Origin: Porticoccus sp033791605
GTDB taxonomy: Bacteria; Pseudomonadota; Gammaproteobacteria; Pseudomonadales; Porticoccaceae
NCBI GenBank assembly: GCA_033791605.1
Contig: JASJGJ010000036.1
Location: forward strand, 1 to 25,902
Direction: 5' to 3'
DNA length: 25,902 nt
The notes under the pieces are model-generated. The model searched no databases. It had not been told where the DNA came from and saw nothing but the letters and a program-made list of their open reading frames with translations. The position numbers and the translations under genes were made by a program. Below, in pieces: positions 22,172 through 25,902 of this stretch; the first letter of the stretch is position 1; each line of letters starts with the position of its first letter.

Positions 22172-25100
22172 ATGAATGCCATCATTGATCTTGCCTTTTC
22201 CCGTAGCCGAACCGTATTACTCAGCCTGCTCTTTATTCTGGTTGCCGGCGCCCTCGCCTACCAAAATATCCCTAAAGAAGCTGAGCCAGATATTACAGTT
22301 CCCTTCATTTATGTCTCTATGACCCATGAAGGCATCTCGCCAGAAGATGCAGAGCGCCTATTAGTTAAACCCATGGAGAAAGAACTCCAGTCCATTGAAG
22401 GGCTGAAAGAAATGAAGAGTACAGCTGGCGAGGGGCACGCCTCGGTGCAATTAGAATTCAGTGCAGGGTTTGATAGCAAACAGGCCCAAGCGGATGTCCG
22501 CGAAAAAGTCGATATCGCCAAAATAGAACTTCCAGAAGACACTGATGACCCTGAGGTCATAGAAATCAACGTTGCTTTATTTCCTGTATTAACAATCTCC
22601 CTCTCCGGGCCGGTACCAGAGCGTAGTTTGGTTACTATTGCCCGAGAATTACAAGACCGCATTGAAGCACTACCCGGTGTATTGGAAGCTGCCATCGGCG
22701 GCGATAGAGAAGCACTGCTTGAGATCATCGTAGATCCCGCAGTGATGGAGACCTATCAGGTTCAGTATGAAGAGCTGTTTTCCTTCGTTAAGAATAACAA
22801 CCTACTGGTCGCGGCCGGAGCAATGGACACGGGTGCAGGCCGCTTGGTACTAAAAGTACCGGGCGTTATTGAGGACTTAAACGACCTATTAGGTATGCCC
22901 GTTAAAGTAGATGGAAACCGTGTGGTGACTTTTGGGCAGGTGGCCAGCATACGCCGAAGCTTTAAAGACCCCGAGAGTTTTGCCCGAGTCGGTGGGCAGT
23001 CTGCCGTCACATTGGAAGTAAAAAAACGGGTCGGTGCCAATATCATCGAGACGATTACTCAGGTGCGGCAAGTGGTTGAAACCGAGCGGCAACACTGGCC
23101 TGAAGCACTTGACGTTGCTTATATGCAGGATAAGTCTGATCAAATTCGGGATATGTTAGGCGACCTGCAAAATAATATTCTGTCGGCCATCATTTTGGTC
23201 ATGATTGTGATTATTGCCGCCCTGGGTTTACGTTCCGCCTTCCTTGTAGGACTCGCCATTCCCGGCTCCTTTCTGGCCGGCATCCTCGTACTCAATGCCA
23301 TGGGTTTTACCATGAACATCGTCGTACTGTTCAGCCTAATTCTCGTGGTGGGCATGTTGGTCGATGGCGCCATTGTTGTTATTGAGCTGGCTGACCGACG
23401 AATGAGCGAAGGTCAGCACCCAAATACAGCCTATGCCTCTGCAGCCAAACGTATGGCTTGGCCAATAGCGGCCTCAACCATCACAACCCTTGCCGTCTTT
23501 ATGCCACTGCTATTTTGGCCTGGGATGGTAGGGGAATTCATGAAGTTCCTGCCCATTACCGTGATCATTGCATTAGCCGCATCCCTCTCTATGGCACTGA
23601 TTTTCATTCCTGTCTTGGGCGGAGGTATTAGCCGAGAACAAAACCATCCTGAAAAAATGGTTGAAGGCCCAATAACAGAAAATTACGTCCAGCTATTGGG
23701 AAAATTATTAAAACACCCAGGGAAAACACTCATGGTGGCCATCGTCGTGATGGCCGGTGTTTATATCGTTTATGGGAAACTTGGCAAAGGCGTTGAATTC
23801 TTCCCAGAAGTCGAACCCGAACTGGCTTTGATTCAGGTTCACGCTCGAGGTGATCTCTCTATCTATGAAAAAGATGACATCGTCAGGAAGGTAGAACAGC
23901 GTGTACAAAATCTGGATGAATTACAGTCTGTCTATGCCCGATCTTTTAATAGTGACAACGGTCAAAATACAGCGGAAGATGTCATTGGCATTATTCAATT
24001 GGAATTTATTGATTGGGATAAACGGCGTCCAGCGGTAGAAATTCTCAATGAAATGCGTCAGCTGACTACAGATATTCCCGGTATTCAACTTGAATTTCGA
24101 AAGGCTGAGAATGGCCCCTCCGAAGGAAAACCAATACAAATTGAATTCAGTGGGCGCGACTTTTCCCGGGTACCTGCAGTCGTATCACAAGTCCGTACAA
24201 TCATGCTTGAGCAAGGTGGGTATGTCGATATAGAAGATGACCGGCCACTACCTGGTATCGAGTGGCGTATTGAGGTAAACCGAGAACTTGCAGCCCGCTA
24301 TGGTGCAGACATAGCGACATTGGGTAATGCCATACAAATGATTACCAACGGCATTAAGGTGACCGATTATCGCCCAGACGACAATGATGATGAAGTGGAC
24401 GTCAGAGTCCGTTTTCCTACCAGCAATCGACATTTGGGACAGCTGGATCAGTTACGCATCGCCACACCGACTGGCATGATTCCTATCAGTAACTTTGTCA
24501 CCATCAAACCTGCACCAAAGAGCGGCACCCTAACACGGGTAAATGCCCGGAGAACGACGACCATTAAAGCGGATGTTGCCGAAGGCGTGCTTCCAGATAG
24601 CCAACTAAAAGGTTTGTTAGCCATCCTGTCAAAAGCCCAACTCGACCCACAGGTCTACATCAACTTCAAAGGAGAGGATGAAGATCAACGTGAGGCCATG
24701 GAATTCCTTATGGGCGCATTCCTGACAGCCCTCATCCTGATGGCCTTAGTATTAGTCACCCAATTCAACTCGATCTATCAGGCGCTCCTAGTACTCTCAG
24801 CCATCGTTTTTTCCACTGCGGGGGTTCTTCTTGGACTTCTGATAACAGCACAGCCCTTTGGTATCGTCATGGTCGGGCTGGGTATCATCGCTTTGGCGGG
24901 TATCGTGGTAAACAACAATATTGTCTTAATTGATACCTATAACCGAATGCGCAGGAATGAACTAGATGCCATCAGCGCAGCACTGGAAACAGGCCGTCGT
25001 CGGCTTCGTCCAGTATTTCTAACGGCTTTTACAACCGTTCTAGGATTAATGCCTATGGTGCTGGCCATGAACATTGACCTGATCAACCGCGATATTAGTT

Positions 25101-25315
25101 TTGGTGCGCCTTCAACCCAATGGTGGACACAATTGGCCAGTGCAATTGCTGGCGGCCTCTCATTTGCCACCTTGTTAACACTGGTTTTGACTCCCTGCCT
25201 ATTAGTAATGGGAGAACAGCTTCTAGCCCGTATTTCTTCGACAAAAGGACGTATATCGTCTTTTATATTAAAGCTGTTTAATCGAGAAAAATCAGATGCA
25301 GAGAGTACCCACTGA
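22172..25315 (+). CDS. RND efflux permease (HAE-1/AcrB-like)
   Basis: A 1047-residue proton-driven exporter of the inner membrane, with twelve predicted helices and two large periplasmic loops in the usual duplicated arrangement. Helix 4 reads G-M-L-V-D-G-A-I-V-V-I-E, so D398 matches the first of the AcrB aspartate pair (D407/D408) and Gly replaces the second, a variant seen in some RND subgroups. GAGGG overlapping the adaptor stop serves as ribosome binding site 7-8 nt before the ATG. No outer-membrane channel gene follows, so a TolC-type partner must come from elsewhere. Substrate is unknown. Confidence 0.95.
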   Translation: MNAIIDLAFSRSRTVLLSLLFILVAGALAYQNIPKEAEPDITVPFIYVSMTHEGISPEDAERLLVKPMEKELQSIEGLKEMKSTAGEGHASVQLEFSAGFDSKQAQADVREKVDIAKIELPEDTDDPEVIEINVALFPVLTISLSGPVPERSLVTIARELQDRIEALPGVLEAAIGGDREALLEIIVDPAVMETYQVQYEELFSFVKNNNLLVAAGAMDTGAGRLVLKVPGVIEDLNDLLGMPVKVDGNRVVTFGQVASIRRSFKDPESFARVGGQSAVTLEVKKRVGANIIETITQVRQVVETERQHWPEALDVAYMQDKSDQIRDMLGDLQNNILSAIILVMIVIIAALGLRSAFLVGLAIPGSFLAGILVLNAMGFTMNIVVLFSLILVVGMLVDGAIVVIELADRRMSEGQHPNTAYASAAKRMAWPIAASTITTLAVFMPLLFWPGMVGEFMKFLPITVIIALAASLSMALIFIPVLGGGISREQNHPEKMVEGPITENYVQLLGKLLKHPGKTLMVAIVVMAGVYIVYGKLGKGVEFFPEVEPELALIQVHARGDLSIYEKDDIVRKVEQRVQNLDELQSVYARSFNSDNGQNTAEDVIGIIQLEFIDWDKRRPAVEILNEMRQLTTDIPGIQLEFRKAENGPSEGKPIQIEFSGRDFSRVPAVVSQVRTIMLEQGGYVDIEDDRPLPGIEWRIEVNRELAARYGADIATLGNAIQMITNGIKVTDYRPDDNDDEVDVRVRFPTSNRHLGQLDQLRIATPTGMIPISNFVTIKPAPKSGTLTRVNARRTTTIKADVAEGVLPDSQLKGLLAILSKAQLDPQVYINFKGEDEDQREAMEFLMGAFLTALILMALVLVTQFNSIYQALLVLSAIVFSTAGVLLGLLITAQPFGIVMVGLGIIALAGIVVNNNIVLIDTYNRMRRNELDAISAALETGRRRLRPVFLTAFTTVLGLMPMVLAMNIDLINRDISFGAPSTQWWTQLASAIAGGLSFATLLTLVLTPCLLVMGEQLLARISSTKGRISSFILKLFNREKSDAESTH

Positions 25316-25334
25316 TTCTGTTAAAGTGGGTACT
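25304..25334 (+). terminator. Probable terminator hairpin overlapping the RND stop codon
   Basis: AGTACCCACT (25304-25313) pairs with AGTGGGTACT (25325-25334), ten perfect pairs with an 11-nt loop; the TGA stop (25313-25315) sits at the stem-loop junction. A second stem TGGCTGG/CCAGCCA (25338-25344, 25361-25367) follows. T-tracts are short. Confidence 0.55.
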
Positions 25335-25416
25335 GTTTGGCTGGCTTCTATTTAAAGCAACCAGCCATCCCACCCTTTAACAATACGCCTACACCCTTTG
25401 AATCAGGAATACCCCA

Positions 25417-25902
25417 TTGTCTCTGTTGCAATCTTTACCACTACATAAACAGCTTTTTAAAGCACTTGAAAAACTCACCTTTACTGAAGCGACAGCCGTT
25501 CAGGAGCGAGCTATCCCTCCGGCTCTCGCTGGCAAAGACCTGATGGTATCAGCACAAACAGGCAGTGGTAAAACCGCCGCTTTTCTATTACCCATATTAC
25601 AGCGCATGCTGACCTTAGATTCACCAAAGAGCGGAACAAGAGCATTGATACTCCTGCCCACTCGAGAGCTGGCGCTACAAACCCAAAAGCACTTTGAACA
25701 ATTAGCCGCGTTTACCTATATCAAATCTGGTTTAATTATCGGAGGTGAGGCGTTTAAACATCAGATAGCAACACTCAGAAAAAACCCAGAAGTATTGATT
25801 GCCACACCCGGTCGATTATTTGAAAACTTGGAAAGAGGCACTCCTGATTTTAGTGATATGGAAATACTGGTAATGGATGAAGCGGACCGTATGCTCGATA
25901 TG
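25417..25902 (+). CDS. DEAD-box ATP-dependent RNA helicase, N-terminal part (truncated by window)
   Basis: The frame runs open to the last base, giving 162 residues of the first RecA-like domain. Helicase motifs appear in order: Q motif F-T-E-A-T-A-V-Q, motif I A-Q-T-G-S-G-K-T, Ia P-T-R-E-L-A, a G-G region, Ib T-P-G-R and II D-E-A-D. The start is a TTG at 25417 with AGGA (25405-25408) 8 nt upstream; an in-frame stop at 25399 rules out a longer N-terminus. Such helicases remodel RNA in ribosome assembly or decay. The short N-terminus resembles SrmB/RhlE-type proteins, but the subfamily cannot be fixed without the C-terminus. Confidence 0.9.
   Translation, partial: MSLLQSLPLHKQLFKALEKLTFTEATAVQERAIPPALAGKDLMVSAQTGSGKTAAFLLPILQRMLTLDSPKSGTRALILLPTRELALQTQKHFEQLAAFTYIKSGLIIGGEAFKHQIATLRKNPEVLIATPGRLFENLERGTPDFSDMEILVMDEADRMLDM

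Noticed and set aside
25337..25543. 68-residue open frame after the RND gene
   Set aside because: It overlaps the helicase gene in another frame and has no ribosome binding site; the helicase motifs lie in the frame starting at 25417.
1..25902. CRISPR array, insertion sequence or prophage genes
   Set aside because: No spaced direct repeats, transposase or phage structural genes were seen on either strand.

Overview
The window looks like chromosome of a free-living, probably aquatic gammaproteobacterium related to the Pseudomonadales/Cellvibrionales. Supporting points are the monofunctional HisB beside HisH and HisA, the run asmA-mutY-yggX-tRNA-Phe (an order also known from Pseudomonas), Gram-negative outer-membrane proteins (a porin and a TonB receptor, both ending in Phe), and an RND efflux operon. 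It is gene-dense, with no insertion sequence, prophage or CRISPR array. This placement is inferred from protein character and gene order, without a database search.

Layout. (1) 1-2096, + strand: the C-terminal part of a porin, then a secreted FMN-binding protein and a PepSY-type membrane protein, which together resemble an extracytosolic flavin redox module. (2) 2280-4386, +: argD and argF, arginine biosynthesis, bounded by terminators. (3) 4615-8101, +: a nitrogen module. A formate/nitrite-family channel, a protein phosphatase 2C/Ser-Thr kinase fusion and a cyanase follow an upstream region that reads as two NtrC-like sites, an IHF-like site and a sigma-54 promoter, then a leader of about 200 nt. 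(4) 8294-10437, - strand: hisB-hisH-hisA without hisF. (5) 10733-13168, +: a small His/Cys-rich secreted protein and a ZnuD-like TonB receptor, probably for zinc. (6) 13313-16896, +: asmA, mutY, yggX and tRNA-Phe(GAA). (7) 17473-19860, -: a soluble hybrid sensor kinase. (8) 20408-25315, +: a TetR regulator with a clear tandem operator, an RND adaptor and an RND pump. (9) 25417 to the end: the start of a DEAD-box RNA helicase.

How the genes work together. The nitrogen module is the most coherent new story. Under nitrogen limitation, NtrC with sigma-54 would switch on a small-anion channel (nitrite or cyanate) and a cyanase that yields ammonia and CO2. The kinase/phosphatase resembles the one encoded in Pseudomonas nitrate-assimilation clusters and would act as a local control protein. 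The adjoining arginine and histidine genes are also nitrogen-linked, although they have their own boundaries. The metal-receptor, flavin-redox and efflux modules are envelope functions. Several intergenic hairpins overlap ribosome binding sites or separate genes within an operon, which suggests post-transcriptional tuning.
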